Shown here: piece by piece, positions 35,215 to 44,181 of the stretch | Numbering within the stretch: position 1 is the first letter of the stretch | Layout: each line of letters opens with the position of its first letter | DNA from: Larkinella punicea | GTDB taxonomy: Bacteria; Bacteroidota; Bacteroidia; Cytophagales; Spirosomataceae | Direction: 5' to 3' | DNA length: 64,000 nucleotides | NCBI RefSeq assembly: GCF_003334855.1 | Contig: NZ_QOWE01000014.1 | Coordinates: 164,662 to 228,661, forward strand | Position numbers and translations under genes: made by a program | Notes under the pieces: model-generated | The model's database searches: none | Told to the model about the DNA's origin: nothing | The model's input: the letters and a program-made list of their open reading frames with translations, nothing else

Positions 35215-35919
35215 ATGGCAAAGAAGACAGCTATCACCACTGACGGCATTCAGAAGTACATCGCTTACTACCGGGTTTCAACGGTCGGACAGGGTAAATC
35301 GGGTCTTGGTCTGGAGTCGCAGCGGGATTCAGTCCGCGGCTTCGTTCGTGACTCTCCGATTGTTGCAGAGTTCACCGAAGTAGAGAGCGGAAAGAAGAAC
35401 CAGCGGGAGCAGCTAGTTTTAGCGATTGCTGCGGCCAAAAAGAACGACGCGGTTTTGATCATTGCGAAGCTCGACCGGTTAAGCCGGAATGCAGCCTTTA
35501 TCTTCACACTGAGGGACTCGGGTGTTAACTTCCTATGTGTTGATATGCCGGATGCCAATACGCTCACAATCGGCATCTTTGCGACGCTGGCGCAGCACGA
35601 GCGCGAATTGATCAGCAGCCGGACCAAATCAGCATTGGCCGTAAAACAGCAACAGGGCGCGGTACTGGGTAAACCAGAGAATCTGACCAGCGAGGCCCAG
35701 GCGAAGGGCGTAGCGTCGATTAAAAGGAAGGCAGCGGACAATCAGAACAACCGGCGGGCGTCTGCTATGGTAGCCCATCTGCGGAGTCAGGGTAAGACGT
35801 TTGCAGAGATAGCGAAGCAATTGAACCGTGACGGGTTTGTGACCTCAACCGGGAAAGAGTTTCACGCTATGCAAGCGCAACGACTGCACAAGCGAAGTAC
35901 GTCCGGCGACACACTTTGA
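35215..35919 (+). CDS. Serine recombinase (resolvase/invertase family)
   Basis: 234 residues. The N-terminal catalytic domain has the nucleophile in 'YYRVSTVGQG' (Ser22), the arginine-rich helix 'IAKLDRLSRN', and 'LAQHERELISSRTKSAL' leading into the long E helix. The C-terminal part has a resolvase-type HTH ('KTFAEIAKQLNRDGF'). Such enzymes catalyse resolution, inversion or integration through a Ser-DNA link. Being close to the tRNA it may be the element's integrase, but its small size fits resolvase/invertase better than large serine integrases. Confidence 0.92.
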   Translation: MAKKTAITTDGIQKYIAYYRVSTVGQGKSGLGLESQRDSVRGFVRDSPIVAEFTEVESGKKNQREQLVLAIAAAKKNDAVLIIAKLDRLSRNAAFIFTLRDSGVNFLCVDMPDANTLTIGIFATLAQHERELISSRTKSALAVKQQQGAVLGKPENLTSEAQAKGVASIKRKAADNQNNRRASAMVAHLRSQGKTFAEIAKQLNRDGFVTSTGKEFHAMQAQRLHKRSTSGDTL

Positions 35920-35933
35920 GCCGGGGAGACCCG

Positions 35934-35948
35934 CCCGGTACTACCGGG
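35934..35948. terminator. Short GC hairpin after the recombinase gene
   Basis: CCCGGT-ACT-ACCGGG lies 14 bases after the recombinase stop. There is no clear T-run, so termination is possible but unproven. Confidence 0.35.
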
Positions 35949-36102
35949 TCAGGTTCTCAACGATTCGCCCGTAAGCATTCACACCGAACAGCCGCCCGCG
36001 TCGATACACGTAGTTAATTGGCTGTGGAAGGTTTGATACCGTCATGTAATTCGTCAAGGGCAGCGTTTGACTCCGCAATTTTCGTATTGATCCGATTTTC
36101 AT
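35941..36102 (-). CDS. Possible small basic protein, 53 aa
   Basis: A frame from ATG 36102 encodes a basic 53-residue peptide (starts MKIGSIRKLRSQTLPLTNY, ends 'YGRIVENLTR'). It has no recognisable family and overlaps a hairpin at its 3' end. It might be real because the base content is coding-like; it may also be chance. Confidence 0.3.
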   Translation of the reverse strand: MKIGSIRKLRSQTLPLTNYMTVSNLPQPINYVYRRGRLFGVNAYGRIVENLTR

Positions 36103-36212
36103 ATATTTATTGGTTTCCCGCAAGTTACAGCCACCCTCACTGAAACCTTATCGGTACGAGTTGGTAAAATCTCGGACTTTCTTGATCCTTATCGACTAGA
36201 ATTGATCCGGGC

Positions 36213-36257
36213 AAAAAATATTTTCTTCTGACCTGCACTTTCTACACTTCCTACACG
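36213..36257. repeat. 45-bp inverted copy of the replication-region iteron block
   Basis: This segment matches the reverse complement of 62929-62973 with only two mismatches over 45 bases. It contains three 9-base units (GTGTAGGAA, GTGTAGAAA, GTGCAGGTC on the minus strand). It sits at the left of the element, 26.7 kb away from the original and in the opposite orientation. Confidence 0.85.
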
Positions 36258-36346
36258 GTTAGTCAGTAACCTTTTCATTTTTCGTGTTCTCCAGCGCACC
36301 GCAAATATCCGAGGTGACTTTACCCGCACCGGGGCGTCTAAGCAGT

Positions 36347-36580
36347 ATGAAGACGCTGCTCCTTTACTCCGCCCTCGCTTTCGCCCAGCCAGATACCGTT
36401 CCACCGACGGACACAACCCATTATTACGATCCGGTACAAGCGAGTGTTCAGAAAGATTTACAGGCTCAGCATAACGCCTGGAAGCCGATGGAGAAACGCA
36501 TCAGCCGGGTGATCTGGATTTTTATCGGGGTAGTCGGTACTTGGACTTTGGTGTTGATCGCCAGGCGGGGAGTGCGGTAA
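36347..36580 (+). CDS. Small membrane protein, 77 aa
   Basis: From the ATG at 36347: a hydrophobic N-terminus ('LLLYSALAFAQ'), a polar middle, and a C-terminal membrane helix 'VIWIFIGVVGTWTLVLIA' followed by basic residues. It could be a small phage envelope protein; no family is recognised. An upstream in-frame start would add 21 residues of low quality. Confidence 0.5.
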   Translation: MKTLLLYSALAFAQPDTVPPTDTTHYYDPVQASVQKDLQAQHNAWKPMEKRISRVIWIFIGVVGTWTLVLIARRGVR

Positions 36581-36765
36581 AGAGATCCCTGCTGACGCCC
36601 GAATTTTTGCATGGTTGAATAACTGTACAATCCAGCAGATTGCGATCTACGAATTAAACGCCTAACTGACTGAATTTGACCGGGAGATAATGGTACTAGT
36701 GCGGGACTTCTTTCTGGTGGTCAAAAGCCGGGAGTGGAGCAAGTCCAGGGTAATATACAATCAAA

Positions 36766-37596
36766 TTATTGCAACCATAAACGCTCGAACCCCTTCATGT
36801 TAGACCAAAAAACCATCTCTATGTCATTCTTAGAGGCCATATATCCTAACTGGCGATTCATCTTGTCAATGTTGTAACCAGTGGCTCGGTCATTAACAAG
36901 AGCAATCTTTTTTCTAAGAATATCGGATGATAAAAAGTCAGTCGCTATTTCAAAGTTGATGTTGGATCGGCCAATACTTCCAAGAAAGTAATTCGTAGTA
37001 GAGCCGGTAATGTAATTTACTAAAGTCAGTTTTCCATTTGGCTCATTAATCGCTGCATTAAAGCGAATAGATTTATGAAACTCTGAAAGCGCATGGGAAA
37101 ACACTGTTCTTTTTGGCCCAAATGTCTCTTTCAAATAATCGTTAGCGGATCTAAAAAAACCATCTCGTTCGCTTTTCTCTTTTTCATCTACATAGATCAC
37201 CGATGATGCATTAACAACGCCGGTGATAAAATTCACCATATCAAAAATAATTGAAGGCACTCGCTCTATCTCTACAGATGTTTTGTAATAGGCAAAATCT
37301 GCATTAGCGGAATCGGTTGTTTTTACCTCATAGAAGGTTGAATAGTCGGTAAGGATTTTATAAAAAATCTCATCGTTATAGTCGGGCGTAACGCCGTAAT
37401 CACCGTCATTTATATTGCCTCCATCCGTAACGACGAACTTACCTTTGCGTATGGTAATGAAAACCGAAACAAATTTACTGGTGATGGTAACGAGGGGCGT
37501 AATGACTTCTATCGATTCGGCGTGAATCTTATATGACCATAAAGAGTTGTAAGACTCCTTCAGGTTCTCATAGATTTCCATGAACGCCTTTTTCAT
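36766..37596 (-). CDS. DUF1828-like protein
   Basis: 276 residues. The segment 'VSVFITIRKGKFVVTDGGN' fits the DUF1828 core (sensor-like beta structure with a 'tDgG' turn); this family match is from memory and tentative. The remainder is mixed alpha/beta with no catalytic motif I can name. Its ATG overlaps the stop of the next upstream gene by 1 base, so the two are translationally coupled. Base content is clearly more AT-rich than the surrounding genes, a sign of separate origin. Confidence 0.6.
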   Translation of the reverse strand: MKKAFMEIYENLKESYNSLWSYKIHAESIEVITPLVTITSKFVSVFITIRKGKFVVTDGGNINDGDYGVTPDYNDEIFYKILTDYSTFYEVKTTDSANADFAYYKTSVEIERVPSIIFDMVNFITGVVNASSVIYVDEKEKSERDGFFRSANDYLKETFGPKRTVFSHALSEFHKSIRFNAAINEPNGKLTLVNYITGSTTNYFLGSIGRSNINFEIATDFLSSDILRKKIALVNDRATGYNIDKMNRQLGYMASKNDIEMVFWSNMKGFERLWLQ

Positions 37597-38186
37597 TATT
37601 CGTATTTGAATTTCCGGGTTGGATCTCCCTCGGGTTCTGGTTCAAATAAACTGATCTGTTCGTCCAAAATTAAGGAAATAGTCGGAAAATCATCTTCATT
37701 AAGCCTCATATTTGATTCGTGACAAAAATGAATTACGCACATTGAAATATCTTCCAATGCTAAGGATTCATTTTCATCCAGAAGTTTTTCGGTTTTGTAA
37801 GCAATCATAATTCCCTCATCTGTAAACTTCTGAAAATGAGGAGTAGATACCATTTCTTCCTTGAAGTTAACTTTTGAGCTTCGATTCCAATGTGGCTGTC
37901 CGCTGGAATCGAAACGAAAGAATGGCTCTTCGGTTAAATGATGGCAGGTTAATCTAAACTTAAAGCGTTTGGGGTTTTTCGTTTTAACCTCAACTCCGAA
38001 GTAAACTTGACCGATAGGTTCCATTGATGCATAGACAGATTGATACTTCCATGCCGCATGACTGTCTTTGTTGTTTCGGACATAAATCACTGGGGTGTCA
38101 ATTGTTTTTCGATCCTCCAACAATGAAGTGTACCAGCCATAATCTGCTATAATCTCTCTATTAACCCTGGGTTCCTTTCTCGGCAT
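37596..38186 (-). CDS. Uncharacterised protein, partner of the DUF1828-like gene
   Basis: 196 residues, AT-rich, first gene of a coupled pair. It begins MPRKEPRVNREIIADYGWY and is rich in aromatic and charged residues, with 'VYFGVEVKTKNPKRFKFRL' resembling a beta-sheet core. No enzyme motif, signal peptide or membrane segment is visible. I do not recognise it. A two-gene coupled accessory unit in a prophage suggests a toxin-antitoxin or defence role, but only context supports that. Confidence 0.6.
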   Translation of the reverse strand: MPRKEPRVNREIIADYGWYTSLLEDRKTIDTPVIYVRNNKDSHAAWKYQSVYASMEPIGQVYFGVEVKTKNPKRFKFRLTCHHLTEEPFFRFDSSGQPHWNRSSKVNFKEEMVSTPHFQKFTDEGIMIAYKTEKLLDENESLALEDISMCVIHFCHESNMRLNEDDFPTISLILDEQISLFEPEPEGDPTRKFKYE

Positions 38187-38365
38187 TGGTCTGTTGCTAT
38201 ACGTTTTTCCCCTCCAATCTACACAGTCCTCGAATCTTTCGCAAACTCCACCTTCTGAACGGGAGGACTTCCACTAATACAAAAACAAAACCCTGCTAAT
38301 CAAGCCGGGCTGTCACCATTTTCTCCGTCCTACCTACTGTTTATCAGCAGCAAAGCAAATTACGA

Positions 38366-38608
38366 TTATTCCCCCACCCTCCTCACCAAATCAGCCCCGT
38401 TCACATGCTTACCGACTAACTCCTTCATGTACCGGAACGGCACGTCGTCAATATAAACTTCAATCGTGCGGGCTTCCAGGCTGGACGCAAACACCAAAGC
38501 CTCACCATCGATCCGGATCGCTCCAATCCGGCTAACTTCCTGATTAAATTCCTCTTCGGTGGTGTGGCCGAGCTTGAGACGGAGCCACATCCGGCGTTTG
38601 GTGTCCAT
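38366..38608 (-). CDS. Hypothetical protein, 80 aa
   Basis: From the ATG at 38608: a short mixed domain beginning MDTKRRMWLRLKLGHTTEEE, with 'YIDDVPFRYMKELVGKHVNG' near the end. An upstream start at 38644 would run through the hairpin at 38641-38670 and is disfavoured. No family is recognised. Confidence 0.55.
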   Translation of the reverse strand: MDTKRRMWLRLKLGHTTEEEFNQEVSRIGAIRIDGEALVFASSLEARTIEVYIDDVPFRYMKELVGKHVNGADLVRRVGE

Positions 38609-38640
38609 GTCGCCAATGTAGCAAAAAGGGCTACATAAAA

Positions 38641-38670
38641 ACAACCCGGCTCCAAAGGAAACCGGGTTGT
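38641..38670. terminator. Hairpin with A-run and T-run on its two sides
   Basis: ACAACCCGG (38641-38649) pairs with CCGGGTTGT (38662-38670), a 9-bp stem with a 12-base loop. An A-run stands on the left and T-rich sequence on the right. It lies between the divergent 80-aa gene and umuD, so it may isolate the two or attenuate the minus-strand transcript. Confidence 0.5.
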
Positions 38671-38761
38671 CTGTTTTGTTCTGTCCTACCAGATAGTATC
38701 CCTAAAGTTAGGAAAAACTATACCATTATCTAAACATACTGATATAATTAACGGATAATAG

Positions 38762-38793
38762 TTGACAATATGGTAACATTTGTATTATAGTTG
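38762..38793 (+). promoter_or_regulatory. umuDC promoter
   Basis: TTGA at 38762-38765 and TATAGTTG at 38786-38793 (TAnnTTTG with one change) with a 20-base spacer end 12 bases before the umuD ATG. Two ATAGTTG copies lie 29 bases apart, a possible SOS-type operator, but I cannot assign a LexA box. Confidence 0.5.
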
Positions 38794-38805
38794 CATTATA
38801 TCACA

Positions 38806-39267
38806 ATGAATCCTACCATGATCGTGCTCAACGACCGCATCCGAATTGATGACATCCGGCGCATTGTGCCGGGTATCCGGCTTAAAATCCCCCTCTTTTC
38901 CTCCTACGTTGCTGCGGGCTTCCCCAGTCCCGCCGAGAATTACATTGAAAAGGTGTGCGACCTCAACGACCTCTGCATTCTCAATGCCGAAGCGACCTAT
39001 TTTGTCCGCGTTGGCTCGGACTCCATGAGTGGCGACCGCATCGAAGCCGGGGATATTCTGGTAGTCGATTGTTCCCTCGAACCAGTCGGCGGGCGGATCG
39101 TGGTAGTCTGGCTGAATGGCGATCATGTCGTGAAGCGCATCCGCTTTGCCGGTGAAATGATTGTGCTGGAGTCTTCCAACCCGAAATACCTGCCTATTTA
39201 CGTGCATCCCGGCGAAGACTTCAAAGTATTCGGCGTCGTCACCCGGGTAATCATGAAACCGGTATGA
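38806..39267 (+). CDS. umuD: UmuD-like S24 peptidase, error-prone polymerase subunit
   Basis: 153 residues from the ATG at 38806. The self-cleavage site Ala37-Gly38 ('SYVAAGFPS') is followed by the catalytic Ser73 in 'VGSDSMSG' and the general base Lys110 in 'HVVKRIR', the LexA/UmuD dyad. It lacks a DNA-binding domain. RecA-stimulated self-cleavage would activate the partner UmuC, which starts 4 bases before this stop (overlapping stop and start). Confidence 0.95.
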   Translation: MNPTMIVLNDRIRIDDIRRIVPGIRLKIPLFSSYVAAGFPSPAENYIEKVCDLNDLCILNAEATYFVRVGSDSMSGDRIEAGDILVVDCSLEPVGGRIVVVWLNGDHVVKRIRFAGEMIVLESSNPKYLPIYVHPGEDFKVFGVVTRVIMKPV

Positions 39268-40538
39268 ACCTGATCGGCATTACGGATTGCAATAACTTCT
39301 ATGTTTCCTGTATTCGCAGCTTTAACCCGAAACTCATCGGGCAGCCGGTGATTGTGCTCAGCAATAACGACGGCTGTGTAATAGCCCGGTCGAACGAAGC
39401 CAAAGCCGTGGGGGTCAAAATGGGGCAACCCGTCTTTCAGATGGACAAACTCATCAGCGATTATAACATACAGGTATTCAGCAGCAACTATGAACACTTT
39501 GGCGACATGTCCCGTCGGGTCTTTGACTCGATGGGCCGGTTTCTGGAAAACGTGCATGTCTACAGCATTGATGAAGCCTTTTTTGAAGCGTCCGGCTACG
39601 AAGCGATACACCCGGATTTAGAGGAGTTTGCCCGGATGCTTATCAATACCGTGGGGCAATGGACCCGCATCCCTATATCGATCGGTATTGGCGAAACGAT
39701 GACGCTGGCGAAGGTCGCCAATAAGTATTGCAAAAAGCATCCCGAGCTTGGTGGTGTGTTTATCATGGATACGCCTGAAAAGCGCAATGAGATCTTATCT
39801 GACTTTCCGATTGGCGACCTGTGGGGCGTGGGCTACCGGTACCAGGCATTGTTGAAACGGAATGGCATTAAAACCGCACTGGATCTGAGCAAAATGCCCC
39901 ACGACTGGATTAAGCAGTTTATGACCGTGGAAGGCTTACGGCTCGTTTATGAACTTCAGGGCATTCAATGCCGGTCGCTGGATACCGAGCCCCTGCACAA
40001 GAAATCGATCTGTTGCGCTCCTTCGTTTGGTACGAAAGTCTGGAGCCTGGAAACTATCCGGGAAGCCTTGGCAACATACGTAGCCCGCGCCGGGGAGAAG
40101 CTGCGTCGGCATAGTTCAGCGGCCGGAGTCGTAACCGTCTTTCTGCATACCAACCGGTTCGACAAGGTAGGCCCACATTATTCCAACAGTCAGACCGTCA
40201 TTTTGCCACACCCTACCAGTTCCACGATGGAACTGCTCCAGTACGCCGATACGGTGCTGGAGTCGATTTACCGGAAAGGGTATGAATACCAGAAGGTGGG
40301 TGTGATTCTCAATGACATCGTTTCTGAATCCCACCAGCAGGAATTGATATTTAATGAAACGCCTGACCAGCGCCAGGCTCAACTTAGTAAGCTGGTCGAC
40401 AAGATAAACGGAAGGTACGGTCGCGATAAAATCAGGCTGGCAAAGCAAGGTTTTTACGAAAAGAACTGGCGGATGCACCAGCGGCATTTATCCCCTTGCT
40501 ATACGACCAAATGGAGTGATATACTACTAGTCAAATAA
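39264..40538 (+). CDS. umuC: Y-family DNA polymerase V subunit UmuC
   Basis: 424 residues. The catalytic acidic residues are Asp8 in 'ITDCNNFYVSC' and Asp103-Glu104 in 'YSIDEAFFE'. The helix-hairpin-helix region 'GYRYQALLKRNGIKTALDL' and the little-finger and DUF4113 C-terminal parts are in place. It performs translesion synthesis under SOS. An umuDC operon is a common passenger of Bacteroidota mobile elements and may raise host mutation after damage. Confidence 0.95.
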   Translation: MNLIGITDCNNFYVSCIRSFNPKLIGQPVIVLSNNDGCVIARSNEAKAVGVKMGQPVFQMDKLISDYNIQVFSSNYEHFGDMSRRVFDSMGRFLENVHVYSIDEAFFEASGYEAIHPDLEEFARMLINTVGQWTRIPISIGIGETMTLAKVANKYCKKHPELGGVFIMDTPEKRNEILSDFPIGDLWGVGYRYQALLKRNGIKTALDLSKMPHDWIKQFMTVEGLRLVYELQGIQCRSLDTEPLHKKSICCAPSFGTKVWSLETIREALATYVARAGEKLRRHSSAAGVVTVFLHTNRFDKVGPHYSNSQTVILPHPTSSTMELLQYADTVLESIYRKGYEYQKVGVILNDIVSESHQQELIFNETPDQRQAQLSKLVDKINGRYGRDKIRLAKQGFYEKNWRMHQRHLSPCYTTKWSDILLVK

Positions 40539-40560
40539 CTGCCACATAAACACTACCCCT

Positions 40561-40905
40561 ATGTATTTTATCATCGAAGAAGCCAAAAGTCCGAGCCATT
40601 ACCAGGTGCGACTCATGACCGAGAAACACCAGCCCCTGATGAATAGTGAACTCCTCAGCAGTAAAGACGCCTGCCACCGCTGCATCCGAATGGTGAAGCG
40701 GGCGGCTGCACACACCGACAATTTCATCCGCTGGGACATCGATAAACATTGCTTCAACCTGCATTACGGTGACGATAGTCAGATGATCGGCGCGATAAAG
40801 TACAAGTCCGCTGCCGACCGCGATGAAGCCATCAACACGAGTCGGCTGGCGATTATAGAAGCCCCGGTCGAGGATTACACCACCTCAATGCGCCAGGCCG
40901 CGTAA
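40561..40905 (+). CDS. YegP/DUF1508-like protein
   Basis: 114 residues that read as two copies of a short beta-beta-alpha unit: 'YQVRLMTEKHQPLMNSELLS' with 'DACHRCIRMVKRAA', then 'FNLHYGDDSQMIGAIKY' with 'AADRDEAINTSRLA'. This is the YegP (DUF1508) repeat pattern. It starts 22 bases after umuC and may be part of that transcript. Function of the family is not known. Confidence 0.65.
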   Translation: MYFIIEEAKSPSHYQVRLMTEKHQPLMNSELLSSKDACHRCIRMVKRAAAHTDNFIRWDIDKHCFNLHYGDDSQMIGAIKYKSAADRDEAINTSRLAIIEAPVEDYTTSMRQAA

Positions 40906-40910
40906 TCGCC

Positions 40911-41219
40911 ATGATCATCAAAGCAACGGTTTTTGAAATTCGGGATAGCAGTCGTGCCATGAAACGACCAGCCTCCCTGAATGTACGGGCTTCTCTCATG
41001 GCGGATGTGATGCGGAAAATTGCTGCCTACATCCTGATCGATGAGAAGCCCGTCGTTGCTTCCGGACCCAGCGGTACCGGTCTGGAGGTAGGTACCGCGT
41101 TTATGGCCCTGCACCGGGACGATTACAAACAGGTACTGGCTTTCCTGCTGGAACTCGCCGGGGGCGACAAGGAGAATGCAACGTATCGTCAGATTCGGGC
41201 GATCATGGAGCGGGAGTAA
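40911..41219 (+). CDS. Hypothetical protein, 102 aa
   Basis: A short soluble protein starting MIIKATVFEIRDSSRAMKRP, with a predicted alpha/beta centre and a C-terminal amphipathic helix. It begins 5 bases after the YegP-like gene and is likely co-transcribed. No family recognised. Confidence 0.6.
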   Translation: MIIKATVFEIRDSSRAMKRPASLNVRASLMADVMRKIAAYILIDEKPVVASGPSGTGLEVGTAFMALHRDDYKQVLAFLLELAGGDKENATYRQIRAIMERE

Positions 41220-41625
41220 ATTAGTCTGTACCCGCGATAGCTTCAGTACACCAATGGGCAAAGAGGTTCTTTCTGAAACTGACTCAAGGGACAACTGGGG
41301 AAGTCCAGTAAGCCGACGTTGCCTAACTCGTCAATCGAGCCTGTTCTCAGACTTTGACTGGTAGAATGAGTTGTTTTTCATTCTGAATACCAACACTTTA
41401 CAAGTCAAATTTTCAGCCAATTGTCAACAAATCCACGTTTTATAGGCTCTCCAACCTTACCTAGACTGGACGTGAAATCTAATCATTCTTGCTTGGAAAA
41501 ATAGCTAAATAGGACGCAACGACTAATTAAAAAACATCGTATTGTTTAAACACGAGCCAAAATTCTGAATTTAAGCTGACTGTTTTTCCAGTTGAATCCT
41601 TATCCACCCTTAATACTTTTAAGCG
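41220..41625. other. Gene-free stretch, 406 bases
   Basis: No plausible open frame, hairpin or repeat of note was found. It becomes AT-rich towards the next gene and probably contains that gene's promoter. Confidence 0.6.
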
Positions 41626-42288
41626 ATGAATAAATCTATCCTGGCATTTGGCCTTTATCTAGGGATACTATCAGTAGCTCAGTCTCAGATAAATAATGGA
41701 GGAAGTTCGATCCGGGTAGGCATAGACTATATGAGTTTAAAAGCACCTGAAGATTTTATAGTCTTGTTTCCAACACGTAACCTCGGTATTAAAACAAGTG
41801 TAGCGGCCCCCGACAAAATGGCAATTCGTTATGTAACTCAATTTGTTCATCAAATTGCCAACAATCGAATTGTTATTGAGGGCAGCATAGGATTTATACC
41901 CATAAGACGGCCCCGCCTACAGCTTACCGACGCTTATTATGTCGAAGGTCACAGGCGGCAGAGATTTACTGGGGACATGACAGTTCTAGTTAATTTTATT
42001 AAAAACTCTCGTCACGCTATAAGACTTGGGGGCGGACCTTCAGTCTGGTATCGTATGGACAATATGTTAGAAGAAGTAAGATATGTGATTGATAATGGGA
42101 ATCAGGTTATTGTTAACCGACAAAGTCGCCAACAAACGAATGAACTAAATGTAGGTTATCATTTAACGGCAGAATATGCGTATGAGCTAAATAATCGATT
42201 TATTTTAGGCTCCCGACTTGGTATTGCAAATTTCAAGGGAAAGTATGGTACCAAACTAGTAGGTATATTTTTAGGGTACCGATTATAG
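41626..42288 (+). CDS. Secreted beta-barrel-like protein
   Basis: 220 residues with a signal peptide (MNKSILAFGLYLGILSVAQ) and a rest of amphipathic beta strands ending 'LVGIFLGYRL', as in small outer membrane porin-like proteins. The gene is AT-rich compared with its neighbours, suggesting recent acquisition. No specific family is recognised. It could alter the surface of a lysogen. Confidence 0.6.
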   Translation: MNKSILAFGLYLGILSVAQSQINNGGSSIRVGIDYMSLKAPEDFIVLFPTRNLGIKTSVAAPDKMAIRYVTQFVHQIANNRIVIEGSIGFIPIRRPRLQLTDAYYVEGHRRQRFTGDMTVLVNFIKNSRHAIRLGGGPSVWYRMDNMLEEVRYVIDNGNQVIVNRQSRQQTNELNVGYHLTAEYAYELNNRFILGSRLGIANFKGKYGTKLVGIFLGYRL

Positions 42289-42494
42289 CCTGTTTAAACA
42301 GGCCAGTACTATTAATACAAATCCTGTTTGTAGCATTTTGTTTTTCTGAATATGGCTAGGTCAGTCTAACAAACCTCCGATTAGCACAGTACCACTATTC
42401 AGTTATCCAACAAACACGGAAGGGAAAATCTGAATATCTTACGGCCCCGGTGAATAGCGTCAATTGAATCCGCTTCCGCTCGCCGTCTTCCGCC

Positions 42495-42836
42495 ATGACC
42501 CGAAAAGACATACTAGATCGCCAGTCCGAATGTATTTCCATAGCCCGAACCGTTCCCGCTGCCTTCAAGCGGGCGATGAACCATCCCGGAACTCAGCCAA
42601 TCACCCCGCCTGACCTAACTCCCTATTCGTTATTTTACCATCTGCCAACGGGAGTGGTTACGTTCGATCTTAATTGGGACCAGGGGGATGCTTTTTCTCC
42701 GGCGGAGCAGGAGTACTGCCAACAAGGCAAAATGATCGTAGCGGGTTACTTTACCCAGTACGAGGTCAATGCCCTCAGCCAGTTTCAACTCGCGGAGCGA
42801 ATCTACCAGTTCCTGAAATCGGTGGATATGGAGTGA
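42495..42836 (+). CDS. Hypothetical protein, 113 aa
   Basis: Soluble and acidic; begins MTRKDILDRQSECISIARTV. The stretch 'YSLFYHLPTGVVTFDLNWDQ' and a helical C-terminus are the only features. Its stop abuts the stop of the recombinase-like gene on the opposite strand (positions 42836 and 42837). Confidence 0.6.
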   Translation: MTRKDILDRQSECISIARTVPAAFKRAMNHPGTQPITPPDLTPYSLFYHLPTGVVTFDLNWDQGDAFSPAEQEYCQQGKMIVAGYFTQYEVNALSQFQLAERIYQFLKSVDME

Positions 42837-44105
42837 TTACCTTAGATAATCTCCCGACCCTGATTCCGAGTCCTGCAACCGTTCCATGTTGTCATCGACC
42901 ACCTCCTGCCAGGTGGTCAGGTAATGCCGTTGGAACGTCCTGAAATCCTTCAGCCCCAGGATCTTCTGCACCGCTTCCATCCGGTATCCCCGGTGGATAA
43001 ACAGCGCACCCGCCGTTTTACGGCACACCTTTGTGGTGAAGCGAAACGGTAAATCCAGCCGACCTTCGATCTTCTTTAGGTTCTCATTCAGGCCGGTAAA
43101 CGAGGGTGCCCGTAAGGACAGCATTCGGGGCAGCAGCCGCTGGGTCTCTTCCAGCAGGGGAATATGGCAAATCGCCCACTCGGGATACGCCTGATGCACC
43201 TGCTTGACTTTCAAACGCTTCCAGACCAATTTGTCCCCCTGCGGCAAACGAACCAGATGAGCTTCCGGATTTTTCACCACCGCAATGGCGTCGGGGTAAT
43301 CCAATCCCGTATAACAGCAAAACAGAGCCCACCACCGGGCCCGATCCAGCGGTTTAGGTAGGTCGAGTTGCTCCAGCGTCTGGAGCTGAACCAACGACAA
43401 ACAGTGGATCGCTTTGCTCGCCTGCCAGGTCAGCTTCAAAGAACTCAACTTATTCTCGGGGATCAATTCGTTTTCCAGGGCAAACTGGAGAACTTCGCGC
43501 ACATTGCCGATTAGTTCCGTCGAATAGTTGATGGCCAGCGGACGAGCCCGCAGCCACTGGTAATAGTCTTTCGCCCACCCGATGGTAACCCGATTCAGGG
43601 GTAATTCTGCTTGGCCGGTGGACTCGAGATACGTCTTGAGATACCGGTAACTGAGTTGCCATTTGTAAAGGGTGCCCACGGCCCGGCGCTCGGGCTCGGG
43701 CATAGCCAGTAACGTGGTCAGGTATTCATCATATACGTGAATCAACCGGGGCGCTATGGATTCACCGCTTAGCCAATGGTGTTGTACGCGCTGGGCATTT
43801 ACCGGCAGGTCGGCGCGAATCAACGATTGAACGATTGAGAGGTGACCCGCCCGAATATCCGAGAGCAGGTGATTGACGATACGTGCTTCGGCGGAGTCCC
43901 CTTCCGGGCATTGCGTGGCGGCATTCCACAAGGCGGGTAGGGTAAATACGCCCGATCCGTAGGCTTCTACCGTAGACTCATTCACCGTCAAGTGGCACTG
44001 TAATTCGGCCAGGCCACTTGTAGCCTGCGGGGCAAAGTCGAACCGTAAAACAAGGGCAACACGGCTTTTAAGCGGTAAGGAAGGGGTTAGGGTCAATGAA
44101 TCCAT
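42837..44105 (-). CDS. Tyrosine-recombinase-like protein A of a divergent pair
   Basis: 422 residues. An N-terminal domain of about 120 residues is followed by a SAM-like core-binding region and a catalytic-domain-like C-terminus. In the family's pattern, the usual first Arg is Asp269 ('CYTGLDYPD'), the HxxR motif has Lys359 and Arg362 ('TTKVCRKTAG'), the second His is Leu385, and the likely nucleophile is Tyr395 ('RHYLTTW'). Loss of the first Arg is known in some Bacteroidota integrases such as IntDOT; the rest is unusual. It is divergent from a collinear paralogue. Activity cannot be predicted. Confidence 0.6.
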   Translation of the reverse strand: MDSLTLTPSLPLKSRVALVLRFDFAPQATSGLAELQCHLTVNESTVEAYGSGVFTLPALWNAATQCPEGDSAEARIVNHLLSDIRAGHLSIVQSLIRADLPVNAQRVQHHWLSGESIAPRLIHVYDEYLTTLLAMPEPERRAVGTLYKWQLSYRYLKTYLESTGQAELPLNRVTIGWAKDYYQWLRARPLAINYSTELIGNVREVLQFALENELIPENKLSSLKLTWQASKAIHCLSLVQLQTLEQLDLPKPLDRARWWALFCCYTGLDYPDAIAVVKNPEAHLVRLPQGDKLVWKRLKVKQVHQAYPEWAICHIPLLEETQRLLPRMLSLRAPSFTGLNENLKKIEGRLDLPFRFTTKVCRKTAGALFIHRGYRMEAVQKILGLKDFRTFQRHYLTTWQEVVDDNMERLQDSESGSGDYLR

Positions 44106-44181
44106 GCGGCAAACCTACCAATGAATCGCCGGTTTATTCATATGATTGGAATATATTCGCGCTGATTTTTTACTGTACCCC

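Noticed and set aside
36647..36802. Short plus-strand frame ending inside the DUF1828-like gene
   Set aside because: About 37 residues from its ATG, overlapping a better gene on the other strand, with no sign of family or start context.
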